From positions 878,023 through 942,022 of the forward strand of contig NZ_QUNH01000001.1 in assembly GCF_003387355.1 (NCBI RefSeq): a stretch of 64,000 nt of DNA, given 5' to 3'. Below the pieces are notes generated by a model. The model saw only the letters and a list, made by a program, of their open reading frames with translations, was not told where the DNA came from and made no database searches. The translations under genes were made by a program, and so were the position numbers. How positions within the stretch are numbered: the first letter of the stretch is position 1; every line of letters begins with the position of its first letter. Source of the stretch: Winogradskyella sediminis. GTDB lineage: Bacteria > Bacteroidota > Bacteroidia > Flavobacteriales > Flavobacteriaceae. Below, in pieces: positions 1 through 10,300 of the stretch.

Positions 1-855
1 AGAAATGTTATTTTTTCTGAGCCGTTTTGCCACCTCTTCAGAAATCTGTTCTAATTTTTCTAACATAAAAATTTCAGAAGATAAGTTTTTGCTAAACGTG
101 CGCTCTGCGGCCAACGATTTTCTAATTCGGTTTGGTTTTACTTCGCTTGTATGAATGCCTCTTACCACATGATAATAATAACTGCCTGATTTGCCAAAAT
201 TATCTTCTAAATACCTTAAACTTTTAGATTTTAAATCCTTCCCAGTAAAAATTCCTTTTAAATACATTTTTTCAGCGGTGACTTTGCCTACTCCGTAGAA
301 TTTTCTAATGTCTAAATCTTCTAAAAACGATAGTAGATCTTCTGGGTTTACAGTTTTCTGGCCATTAGGTTTATTATAGTCACTCGCTACTTTTGCAATA
401 AATTTATTAATAGAAATGCCTGCGGAAGCTGTTAAGCCTACTTCATTAAAAATACGTTGTCTTATTTCTTGGGCTATTAAAGATGCGCTAGGTAGTCCTA
501 TTTTGTTTTCTGTGACATCTAAATAGGCTTCGTCAAGAGATAATGGTTCTACCAAATCTGTATATTCAAGAAATATCTTTCTAATCCGGTTTGAAATTTC
601 CCTATAACGTTCAAAATCTGTTTTTACAAAAATGAGATCGGGACACAGTTTTATAGCTAACCGGCCAGACATGGCGCTTTTTACACCAAACTTTCTTGCT
701 TCGTAGCTTGCGGCACTAACTACACCACGATTTCCACCGCCTCCAACAGCAATAGGTTTACCTTTAAGATCTGGATGATCCATTTGTGCTACAGAAGCGT
801 AAAATGCATCCATATCGACATGAATTATCTTTCTTATTGGTAAATCGTTTATCAT
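1..855 (-). CDS. dinB: DNA polymerase IV (Y-family), C-terminus cut by window edge
   Basis: Translesion DNA polymerase that copies damaged templates during the stress response. 285 residues are visible from an ATG at 853-855; the reading frame stays open to base 1, so roughly the last quarter (little-finger domain, clamp-binding tail) lies outside. Seen directly: the N-terminal MDAFYASV motif with the first catalytic Asp, the GGGGNRGVVSAASYEAR stretch of the fingers, and SLDEAYLDVT carrying the second catalytic acidic pair, followed by the helix-hairpin-helix region with FYGVGKVTAEKM. It is divergent from the CYTH gene with only about 50 bases between starts. Identification is very secure from motifs; whether the C-terminus is intact cannot be judged here. 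Confidence 0.96.
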   Translation of the reverse strand, partial: MINDLPIRKIIHVDMDAFYASVAQMDHPDLKGKPIAVGGGGNRGVVSAASYEARKFGVKSAMSGRLAIKLCPDLIFVKTDFERYREISNRIRKIFLEYTDLVEPLSLDEAYLDVTENKIGLPSASLIAQEIRQRIFNEVGLTASAGISINKFIAKVASDYNKPNGQKTVNPEDLLSFLEDLDIRKFYGVGKVTAEKMYLKGIFTGKDLKSKSLRYLEDNFGKSGSYYYHVVRGIHTSEVKPNRIRKSLAAERTFSKNLSSEIFMLEKLEQISEEVAKRLRKNNIS

Positions 856-907
856 ACTGTAAATTTAAACATTTAATACCTTTTAGTAGTAATCAATAAA
901 ACCTGTG

Positions 908-1378
908 ATGATTGAAATAGAACGAAAATTTTTAGTCAATTCTGATGCTTTTAAAGCGGAGGCCAATACGCATTATATTATAAAACAAGGATTCTTAAAC
1001 AGTGATAAAGCACGAACAGTAAGAGTTCGATTAAAAAATGACAAAGGTTATTTAACTGTAAAAGGAAAATCTTCGGCTAACGGTTTGTCTCGATTTGAAT
1101 GGGAGACAGAAATATCTAAGTTAGAAGCCGAAGCACTCTTAAAACTGTGTGAACCAGGTATAATTGATAAAACGCGATTTGAAGTGACGAAGCATGGACA
1201 TATTTTTGAAATTGATGTATTTTATGGTGAGAATGAAGGTTTAATTATGGCAGAAGTTGAGCTAAACTCCGAATCTGAAACCTTTTTAAAACCAGAGTGG
1301 TTGGGTAAAGAAGTGACTGGAGATATTAGGTACTATAACTCGATGTTAAGTAAGCGTCCATTTAAAGAATGGGAATAA
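908..1378 (+). CDS. CYTH domain protein (triphosphate tunnel fold)
   Basis: 156-residue protein of the CYTH superfamily, whose members bind triphosphates in a beta-barrel tunnel; bacterial relatives act as inorganic triphosphatases or class IV adenylate cyclases. The signature E-x-E-x-K is present at residues 3-7 (MIEIERKF), followed by alternating basic strands (RVRLKN, KGYLTVKGK, RFEWETEI) and a late acidic EVELNSE strand, as expected for the tunnel. An in-frame GTG lies one codon earlier (905) but the ATG at 908 gives the usual family start. It is a single-domain form without a CHAD domain, so triphosphatase activity is more likely than cyclase; substrate is inferred only. The gene ends at a strong hairpin terminator shared with the converging gene cluster. 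Confidence 0.85.
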   Translation: MIEIERKFLVNSDAFKAEANTHYIIKQGFLNSDKARTVRVRLKNDKGYLTVKGKSSANGLSRFEWETEISKLEAEALLKLCEPGIIDKTRFEVTKHGHIFEIDVFYGENEGLIMAEVELNSESETFLKPEWLGKEVTGDIRYYNSMLSKRPFKEWE

Positions 1379-1380
1379 AA

Positions 1381-1410
1381 AAAGCCTATTCAAATAATTG
1401 AATAGGCTTT
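1381..1410. terminator. Bidirectional intrinsic terminator between CYTH gene and T9SS cluster
   Basis: Perfect 13-bp inverted repeat AAAGCCTATTCAA / TTGAATAGGCTTT around an ATAA loop, with A tracts before and T tracts after, so it can end transcription from both converging genes (stop codons at 1378 and 1437). Confidence 0.88.
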
Positions 1411-1436
1411 TTTCAGTATTAAATGTGATGAGTTGT

Positions 1437-3350
1437 TTACTCTGATTCAGATGTTCCGTCTACAATAATAAATTCCGAACGTCTATTTTCAGCATGTTGT
1501 TCTTTAGTACAACTAGAACCACAATCAACTTTAGGTTCTCCTTCTCCTTTACCTTCAGCAGATATACGAGATTCGTCAATACCTTTAGAGATTACATATT
1601 GCACGGTTGTTTCTGCTCTACGATTAGAAAGGGCTTCGTTATATGTTTCAGACCCTCTATTATCTGTATGTGATGTTGCCTTGATAACCAATTCTGGATA
1701 TTTATTCATAATTTGAACAAGTTTATCTAACTCAAAAGCTGCTTGTGCTGTAATGTTAGACTTATCAAATTCAAAGAAAATTGGTTCTAAATCAATTGTT
1801 TCTGTTGCGATAAGTTTTTCAATTGGGTCTAAAGAAATTTGAATATTATTTTCTTCTTCATTAGAACCTTTTACTTGTACTTTTTTACTATCAAAACCGT
1901 CCATAAGAACTTCAAGTTCTGTATCTTCTTCACACTCTACAATAAATTCAGCAACACCTTCTTCGTTAGTTGTTTTAGATACTACTTTGTTACCTTCTGT
2001 ATCATATAAAGAAACAGATGCACCACTAATTGGCTCGCGTGTTGTATCGTCTAGTACAGTAGCACTGATTAATACGTCACATAGTGGCTGTAGTTTTTTA
2101 AATGTGTATACATCGTCACTACCTTTTCCGCCAGTTCTGTTAGAAGATACAAATCCTTCGTCGTTCTCTTCATCAATAGAAAAGGCGAAATCATCTGAAT
2201 TACTATTAATAGGAATACCTACATTACGGATTGGCGCTAATTTACCATCGATTTCTTTTGTGTAAAATACATCTAATCCACCAAGACCTAAATGACCGTT
2301 TGATGAAAAATATAGAGTGTTATTACTACTAATATATGGGAACATTTCTTGTCCTTCTGTATTTACTTTTTGGCCAAGGTTTTCTGGATCACCTAAAGTA
2401 CCATCTGCATTGATAGCAGCTTTATAAATATCGAAATTACCATAACCACCTGGCATATTAGAAGCAAAGTATATTGTTTTACCATCTGCACTTACTGATG
2501 GATTCTTTACAGAATAATTTTCGCTATTCACAGCTAAGCTCTCTACAGTATCCCAATCGTCACCTAGCTTTGTGGCTTTAAATAAATATAATTGGCTATA
2601 CTTAGCACTGCTGGTAGAATCTTTTTCAAAGTCTCTTTCAAAAAAACTCTCTCTAGAGAAATACATGGTTTTACCATCTGGAGTAAATGACACTAAGCCT
2701 TCATGAAATCTAGTGTTAATTTTGTTATTAGCTAACTCAGCTTCTTGATAAGTATCATCAGAATTTTTAGTGATCGTATAGATATCTAAAAATGGTTGAT
2801 CGTTCCAACCATAAGTTTTACGGCTATCATTACGTCCAGAAGTGATGTATAATTTACCATCGCTCATAGTACCACCAAAATCGGATTGTTCAGAGTTGAA
2901 ATCAGCATTCTGAACGTTAAACTTTTTACCTTGTTCTAAAATTTTAGGAAGGTAATCAGGGTTTTCTCTAAAAGCCGCAGCTCTATGGTCAGAAGGACGC
3001 ATAGATGCAAATTTATCCATTTGCTCATTAGAGGCTTCATATTTGCCGTTAGCTTTAAGCATTTGCGCGTATTTATATACTATTTCAGCATCATTCGATG
3101 TTTCTAAAGTTTTAGCGTACCAACGTTCAGCTTCTTCAGTATTAAAAATGTTATAGTAACTTTCTGCTAGTTGACTATAGACATAAGCATCACCTTTACC
3201 ATTGTCAATAAGCTTATTATAACTCTCTATGGCTTTTACAAATTGAAATTGCGAAAATTGCTTATCAGCTTTTTTAGTGTCTTTATTTTGAGCAGTTAGG
3301 CAAAAACTACTCATCAACGTAATTAATAATAATATTTTAAAGTTTTTCAT
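1437..3350 (-). CDS. PorE-like TPR / beta-propeller / OmpA C-terminal envelope protein
   Basis: 637-residue exported protein. Domain order seen: signal sequence (about 1-20, ending near CLTAQ; the Cys might be a lipidation site but the lipobox is poor), TPR-like repeats (about 22-120), a WD40/PD40-type propeller (about 155-410; repeated DGKTMYFSR, DGKTIYFASN, NTLYFSSNG and GFVSSNRTGG strands ending in DIY/DVY), a carboxypeptidase-regulatory-like domain (about 425-500) and an OmpA peptidoglycan-binding domain (about 518-632, FEFDKSNI and NRRAETTVQYV). This is the architecture of the T9SS accessory protein PorE of Porphyromonas. It is the third gene of an operon, 21 bases after the PorP/SprF gene. 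Likely it anchors the outer-membrane PorP/SprF-like partner to peptidoglycan. Cargo-dedicated paralogue rather than the housekeeping PorE is inferred from context. Confidence 0.85.
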   Translation of the reverse strand: MKNFKILLLITLMSSFCLTAQNKDTKKADKQFSQFQFVKAIESYNKLIDNGKGDAYVYSQLAESYYNIFNTEEAERWYAKTLETSNDAEIVYKYAQMLKANGKYEASNEQMDKFASMRPSDHRAAAFRENPDYLPKILEQGKKFNVQNADFNSEQSDFGGTMSDGKLYITSGRNDSRKTYGWNDQPFLDIYTITKNSDDTYQEAELANNKINTRFHEGLVSFTPDGKTMYFSRESFFERDFEKDSTSSAKYSQLYLFKATKLGDDWDTVESLAVNSENYSVKNPSVSADGKTIYFASNMPGGYGNFDIYKAAINADGTLGDPENLGQKVNTEGQEMFPYISSNNTLYFSSNGHLGLGGLDVFYTKEIDGKLAPIRNVGIPINSNSDDFAFSIDEENDEGFVSSNRTGGKGSDDVYTFKKLQPLCDVLISATVLDDTTREPISGASVSLYDTEGNKVVSKTTNEEGVAEFIVECEEDTELEVLMDGFDSKKVQVKGSNEEENNIQISLDPIEKLIATETIDLEPIFFEFDKSNITAQAAFELDKLVQIMNKYPELVIKATSHTDNRGSETYNEALSNRRAETTVQYVISKGIDESRISAEGKGEGEPKVDCGSSCTKEQHAENRRSEFIIVDGTSESE

Positions 3351-3371
3351 AATTGATTTTAGCTTAACTGA

Positions 3372-4280
3372 TTAAAAGTATCTTGGTGAACGAGAAACAC
3401 GTTTTGAAAAATTAAGATCAAATAATAGTATGACCTCGTGAGATGCTGGCGCATATGCTTTAATATCAGAAGATATAGCATCATATGCGTAACCAATCCT
3501 TACAGATGGTGATATAGCAAAATTTACTAAGCCAGAAAATGAATCGTCGAGTCTATAAGACGCACCAATTTCAAATTTCTTATAAAATCTTGCATTAACA
3601 TTAACATCAAAAGATGTTGGAGCATCAAATGCAGACTTTACCATTACAGATGGTTTTAGTTCTGTATTTGGTGACAAATCAAACACGTAACCACCAGTTA
3701 AGAAATAGTGTTGTGTTTCAGAACCTATTTTATAACCATCAGCATCTAAATGTACTGATGACAATAAATTTGGAACGGATAATGATACATAATACTTATT
3801 AGTATAGTAAAAGAAACCTGCTCCAATATTAGGTGTTGTAGTGTTCACATCTTGTGCAAAAAATGGATCAGTGTCATCTACCACATTGACACCAGAATTT
3901 AAACCAATATCATGAAACGTAGCTCCAGCTTTTACTCCAAATGCTAATCGGTGTTCTCCACCTAATTGAAGAGTATATGAAAGATCTACATAAGTATTGG
4001 TTTCTTTTACAGGCCCAATTTGGTCTGCAATAATTGAGACACCTAACCCAAGATTACTTCCAATTGGTGCATGACCGAAAAACGTACCTGTTTCTGGTCC
4101 ACCATCAATTTTTGACCATTGATTTCTGTATAATAATCCAAAAGAAAGATTTTCTCTTGATCCTGCATAGGCAGGGTTCATAATATTCATATTATACATG
4201 TACTGTGTGTACTGTGGGTCTTGTTGCCCATGCATTTGAAACGCGAAAAGCAAAACCGCTATAATAGAGAGTTTTTTCAT
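3372..4280 (-). CDS. PorP/SprF family T9SS outer membrane protein
   Basis: 302-residue outer membrane beta-barrel protein with a cleavable signal sequence (MKKLSIIAVLLFAFQMHG). The family hallmark follows the signal directly: QQDPQYTQYMYN, then NPAYAGSRENLSFGLLYRNQW. The remainder consists of alternating amphipathic strands ending in a terminal aromatic residue (RSPRYF), as in barrels. SprF of Flavobacterium johnsoniae is needed for export of the neighbouring SprB adhesin, and PorP-like genes commonly sit next to genes for proteins with type B sorting domains. The same arrangement holds here: it lies 27 bases after the giant secreted protein and 21 bases before the PorE-like gene. It is therefore most likely the dedicated export or attachment partner of the 2018-residue protein. 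Confidence 0.9.
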   Translation of the reverse strand: MKKLSIIAVLLFAFQMHGQQDPQYTQYMYNMNIMNPAYAGSRENLSFGLLYRNQWSKIDGGPETGTFFGHAPIGSNLGLGVSIIADQIGPVKETNTYVDLSYTLQLGGEHRLAFGVKAGATFHDIGLNSGVNVVDDTDPFFAQDVNTTTPNIGAGFFYYTNKYYVSLSVPNLLSSVHLDADGYKIGSETQHYFLTGGYVFDLSPNTELKPSVMVKSAFDAPTSFDVNVNARFYKKFEIGASYRLDDSFSGLVNFAISPSVRIGYAYDAISSDIKAYAPASHEVILLFDLNFSKRVSRSPRYF

Positions 4281-4307
4281 TATAATAAGTTGATTTTTTT
4301 TAGTTGA

Positions 4308-7300
4308 TTATTTGTTAATATATACCCAAGCACTTTTAGTCTTTGCTCCACCTTCGTAAACCACAGTATAGAAATATGTACCTACAGGTAACTCATCACC
4401 ATCATTGGTTTGTCCATGCCATTCATCTGTATAATTATTTTTTGAATAGACAAGTGTTCCGTTTCTGTTAAATATTTCAAGTTTTGTAACATTAAAGCTA
4501 CTTAAATCAAATGTATCATTTTGACCTATAGAAACACCTGGTGAAATACCTTCAGGGAATATACAAGACTCAGCTTCTACTACATCAATACTAATTGTAT
4601 TAGAACATGTTGTATCATTAAATGTTATAATAGCCGAATATTCACCTGGCAACAATACAGAATCTAATGTGGTTCCACTTCCATTTATTGGGTTGCCATC
4701 TAACGACCAATTTACAGTAACATCTGCATCCGAAAAGTTAGAAGGAGTGATGCCAATAGTAATTGGTACTGTTGCGTTAGGACATACAATGTAGTTGTAA
4801 TCTAAATCAAATTCAGCTAGTGGTACAATATTAATTTCTAAGTTGAAAGATGTAGTTTCATAACAGCCTGTAATAGTGTTCTCTGCTCTTACAAACAAAG
4901 TCTCTCCTGAACTATTGTAAGGACTAGTTAATGCGCCTGTTCCTTCTTCTGCTGCATCTAAAGACGTATGGTAAGTAATAGCAACATCAGCTTCAGTTGT
5001 AATTTCATCGTTTATTGAAACTAAATCGAAATCAGTCATACCATCTACTGCACCATCCAAATCGTCACACACGACAAAATCAGCTGGTTGATTGATAACA
5101 GGTCGAGGATTTACAATTAATTCTAATTGAGATAATTCTACACAACCTAGATACCCATCAGCTACAGCATCTTCATCTTCAATTCTTATAATAAGTACTT
5201 CGCCTGTAGAATCGTAAGGAGATGTTACAGCATTCATAGCTTGAGATGCATCAGTAGGATTTAAATAATAACTTACTGAAAATCCGTCAAGGTTAAGAGA
5301 TGCAGTAAAGGCATCTAAATCAAATGACTCTGTTCCATCAGATTCTGGGCCATCACACATTTCAAGTGTTTGAGGTGCTAATGGATCTGGGTCGTCATAC
5401 ATATTTATTGTAACATATTGAGAGTATGTGCTTACACCACATTGATCATCTATTGCTTGCACTAAGTAGTTAGTGGCACCTAAACCAAAACCTCCATCTG
5501 GTACTACCAATGTACTAGAAGTTTCATTAGGAATCACAAAATTATCCTCGAACCAAACATATTCATCTGCAAATGGTGAATTAGCTTCTAAGGTTACAGA
5601 GTCGAATCCACAAACTGAAACTTCATCATCTTCTGTTGGATCGTTATTTGGATCAATATACACTTCTTGGCTCTCTATTTCTGCTTCTATTTCTGCAACG
5701 ATGCTTCCACTGTCCGTACCTCCGATGTTAGTTTGCTCAATAGTAATATTACCAGCGCCACCATTGTAGTTAGTCACTAATAAGATATACACTTCACCTT
5801 CTAGTGCATCATTAATTGTAAGATTTTCAGTTGCTGAGGCAGAGTAGCTACAATCCACAATATTTCCAAAAGGATAGAAATCAGAGTTTGATGTATTGTT
5901 AGGACAAGAAGGACAATCCTCTATTGCAATGTCAATACAAGCGTTATTAACTGAATCGAATGGACCCCAAATTACGAAATCGACATCTAATCCATTACCA
6001 TTATCATCTTGTTGGTTAATTTCCATTTCAATGGTTCCATCTTCGCCTACTTGAATAATATTCCAAACTGGGTTTGGAGTTGTTGCTAAACAAGCTACTG
6101 GTCCAACACCTTCGATACCAACAATATTTGGTGTAGTTAGGGTACCATCTTCAGAACAGAAGTTCTCAGCATTTTCACAAAGAAGATTGCTTGGTGCTTC
6201 TCTAATACATAAATCAAATGTTGAAGTTTCAGTTGAACTACCACCACTAAATACACGAATGTAATATGTGTTTCCAACTGTTAAGGAGGTAGTAACACTT
6301 GAGTCATCAGATGAACAATACAATTCAGTTAATGTACCGCAATCACCTTCGTAGACTGCATGGTCTATGTTAGATGTACCTCCTGTGATATTAATAATTG
6401 AGATAATTTGTACTTCATTTAACGCTGTAAAAGTAAACCATACGTCATCGTTAGGTGTTCCATTACAAGATCCTGCGTCGATCCCTGAAGGAGTAGCTGC
6501 TAGAATTGTACCAGGTGTTACGCTGTCACATAATGCGCCATCATTTACTACGGCATCTATAGCACCACTACATTCATCATTACTTGGAGGACAGGCCAAA
6601 ACTTCAAACGTTTCACTGCTAATAACACAGTTATTATCTTGTTCATTTGTAACAAATATTCTAACGTCTGTTCCAAAATCAAATGGACCAACCGAATACA
6701 CATCAGTACTTGTTACTATTTCCGTATCCGTATTAAGCGTGTTTGAAATTTCTAAAGAAGTTGCATCACCAAAGTCTAAAATATTAACATCAATTGAGAA
6801 TTGATCGTTATCACAGTCAGGTACCACTGTATATTCTGCATTGGCCAGCGTACAGTTTAATTCTTGTACGTTAACTGTAAAATCTAAGGTTACACCCCAA
6901 GAACCATTGTAACAAGGGTTAGCAGGTGTTTGTTCAAAATCTGTCGTAACAATACGCAGTCTGTGCTCTCCTAGAGGAGCAGTATCTGGCATTAAGAATG
7001 AAGCATTTTGATTGTGTGGATTATCACCACCTTCAGAAACACCCTGATATACAAGTTCTGTTTCATCAAATACTAAATCGTCGTTAAAGTCAATCCATAC
7101 GTTAGTATTATAAGTAGCTGAATGACCAAACTCAAGTTCAAGATTAGTATCTAGACCTTGGAAGACATTTACTACTGGTGAGGTATTGTTTTCATAAGTT
7201 ACATCACCGGCACTAGGAAATTCAGTTAATCCTAGAGTGGCATTAATAACACCGTCACCATCGTTACTTGATGGTTGCGATTCACAATAACCAGTGTAGA

Positions 7301-10300
7301 ATTGGAAAGGACCATTAAATGAACTTTCGTCTCCAGGGCTACAAATAGCTTGTACATAATACTCATAATTAGTATCAGATGTTAAATCAGATAAAATATA
7401 TGGGTTGGTGTCGATATTATATTCAAATGTACCAGAACCTAGTGTAAAACCAGCTTCACCATATTGAATGTTCCATTCAGAAGCAGATCCGCTTTCTGTC
7501 CAGCTTAATTCAGTAGACGTTAAACTTAAATTAGTAGCTGTTAAGTCTGTAGGCTCAGGACATGTAGGAATACCTCTTACTCTAAAGTTATCAACAAAAA
7601 TATCGTTATCACCACCAGAAGTAGTTCCACTTGTAGCATAAAATGCGAATTGTACAACTTGACCACTGTAGGCTGTTAAATCCATTACTGGATGTTCACC
7701 ATTCTCAGATACTGTAGATGTGCTGTCATAAGTTATTAATTCTGACCAAGTAGCTCCATTATCAGTAGATATTAGAAACACTACTAAATCATCATCACCT
7801 AATGTTCCAACATTTGAATTACCCCAAGTTGTTATTCCAAAATCGAATTCTACTTGGAATGGACCACCTGTTAAGTCAAATTGAGGTGATAAGATCCAGT
7901 CACTTATAGCTGTTCCGTAAACATTTATTCTATATGCTCCGGTTGTACCATCATTAAGAAATCCGTCAGCTGCCCATGAACTATCACCTAAATCCGTAGG
8001 ACCAGTAGTTAAGTCACCGTTGCTGGCTTCATCCCAACAATCGGGAGTGATAGTTGAAAAGTTCTGAATGTAATCTGGAATAAAGATATCACATAATGTT
8101 GTGAACGAAATTGGACCTGTCCATGCACTAAAGTCACCACCACAATCTGATTGTACATAAAAATCATAAGAACTAACAGCATCGAGACCAGAAGCCATAT
8201 AAGGGTTTGAAACGTTTGTAGCTGTTGGTGTACCTGTAGGTGTTGCTCCGGCTTCAACTATTTCTATATTCCAAATGTCAGAAGTTCCGGCTTCAGTCCA
8301 AGAGATTTCCGCACCTTCAGACGTTATATCTGTTACGGCCAAGTCATTTGGTTCAGGACATTCAGGTACTGCTCTTACTTGAAAATTGTCTACAAAAACA
8401 TCCACATCATTGCTGTCATCAACTGTTCCATCTGTTGCGTAAATTGCAAATTGAACTGTTTGGTCACTATATGCAGATAAGTTTACAACAGGATGCGCTC
8501 CATTTGCTGGGACAGTAGAAGAACTGTCATAAGTTAATAGAGTTGTCCATGTCGTACCACCATCGGTTGATATTAAAAATTGTATCATATCATCAGAACC
8601 TAAAGTTCCTGCATTAGCATTACCCCATAAAGTAATACCAAAATCAAATTCAACTTGAAAAGGACCACCTGTTAAGTCAAATTGAGGTGATAAAATCCAA
8701 TCATTTAAAAAAGTACCATATACATTTATTTTATATGCTCCGGTTGTACCGTCATTAAGAAATCCATCAGCTGTCCAAGAACTAGCACCTAAATCGGTAG
8801 GACCCGATGTAAGGTCACCGTCATTAGCTTCATCCCAGCACTCAGGTGCTACTGCGAAAGTAACATCTTCGAAGTTTTGCATATAGTCTGGAGTAAACAC
8901 ATCACATGGTGTAGTAAACGTATAAGGCCCTGTCCATTCACTTAATTCACTACCACAATTGGCTTGTACGTAAAAATCATAACTTGTTACACCTTCTAAA
9001 CCAGTTGCATTGTATGGGTTAGAAATATTTGTGTCTGTTGCTGTTCCTGTTGGTTCAGTACCTGCAGGTACAATTTCAATATTCCACTCATCTACATCAC
9101 CTACCTGATTCCAACCAAGTATTGCGCTTATCGCTTGAATGTTAGTAGCTGTTAATTCACTAGGTGGAATACAATTTGGAGCAGCTGTAACATTGATTGT
9201 AAAATCCATTGTAACTCCCCAAGTGCCACTATAACAAGGGTCTGGTGCATCTGCAGTTTGATTAATATCTGCAGTACCAATTCTCATATTATACAATCCT
9301 AATGGTACATCTGGCATTAAAAACGAAGCATTAAGTACTGTTGGGTTGTCTGCTTCACTTGTTCCTTGGTATACGATTTCTGTTTCATTATCAAACACTA
9401 AATCATTATTGAAATCTATCCAAACATTGGTGTTGTATGTTGGGCCAGTTGTAAAAGTGATTTGTAAATTTGAAGTTACTTGCGCAGCCAAATCAACTGT
9501 TGTTGCTGTAAAATCCTCATAAGTAAGATCACCTCCTGAGGTCAAAACCTCAGTTCCAAATTCTACTTGTGAAATACCTTGACCATCATTTGAGCTAGGC
9601 ATTGATTCACAATAACCTGTATAAAAAGTAAATGGACCAGCCCATTCGCTTAGTCCATCATCCGTACCACAATCTGCTTGATAATACACGTAATAAGTAG
9701 TGTACTCGGATAATCCAGATATTGATGTCTCAGGTGTACCTGTAACACTTAAAGCAACTTCTTCTTCACCAGAACCCGGTGTAAAATCCGCTGAACTATT
9801 ATACTCTATATTCCAAGTGGTTTCAGAAAAACCTGAAGTCCAAGCTAAATCAACGTCCGTTGTTGTTAATGTTGTAGTTACCATACTTGAAGGTGTAATA
9901 CATGTTGGACTTTCAAAAAGTGTTACTACAATATTTGACCAATTGGCATCTGACTCATCGTAATCTTGATTAGGTATAATTTCTAAAAAACCATCTGTTG
10001 TAGGGTCATATCCAGCAGGTAGCTCACCTTCAAAAGTTAGTGTTGTATCATCAGCGTTGAAGCCTGCGCCAGTAGTTGGCTCTTCTATAAATACATCTCC
10101 AGCGGTTGTCGACACTGTTAGTTGTGCTTCAATGTTGTAAGGGAATCCTTCTCCTGCAGTCCAGTCAGCTGATACCGAAAACGATAAGTATGACCCAGAA
10201 GAAGATGCAGGTGCGCCTGCTGTATTAGCTGCATCATTAATGTTGATACTTGCATTTCCTCCCGATACTACATTTATCGGTCCCACTATAGGTGGAAAAT

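Noticed and set aside
6367..6804. 145-codon open frame on the plus strand inside the giant T9SS gene
   Set aside because: Antisense shadow of a well-supported coding region with clear protein modules on the minus strand.
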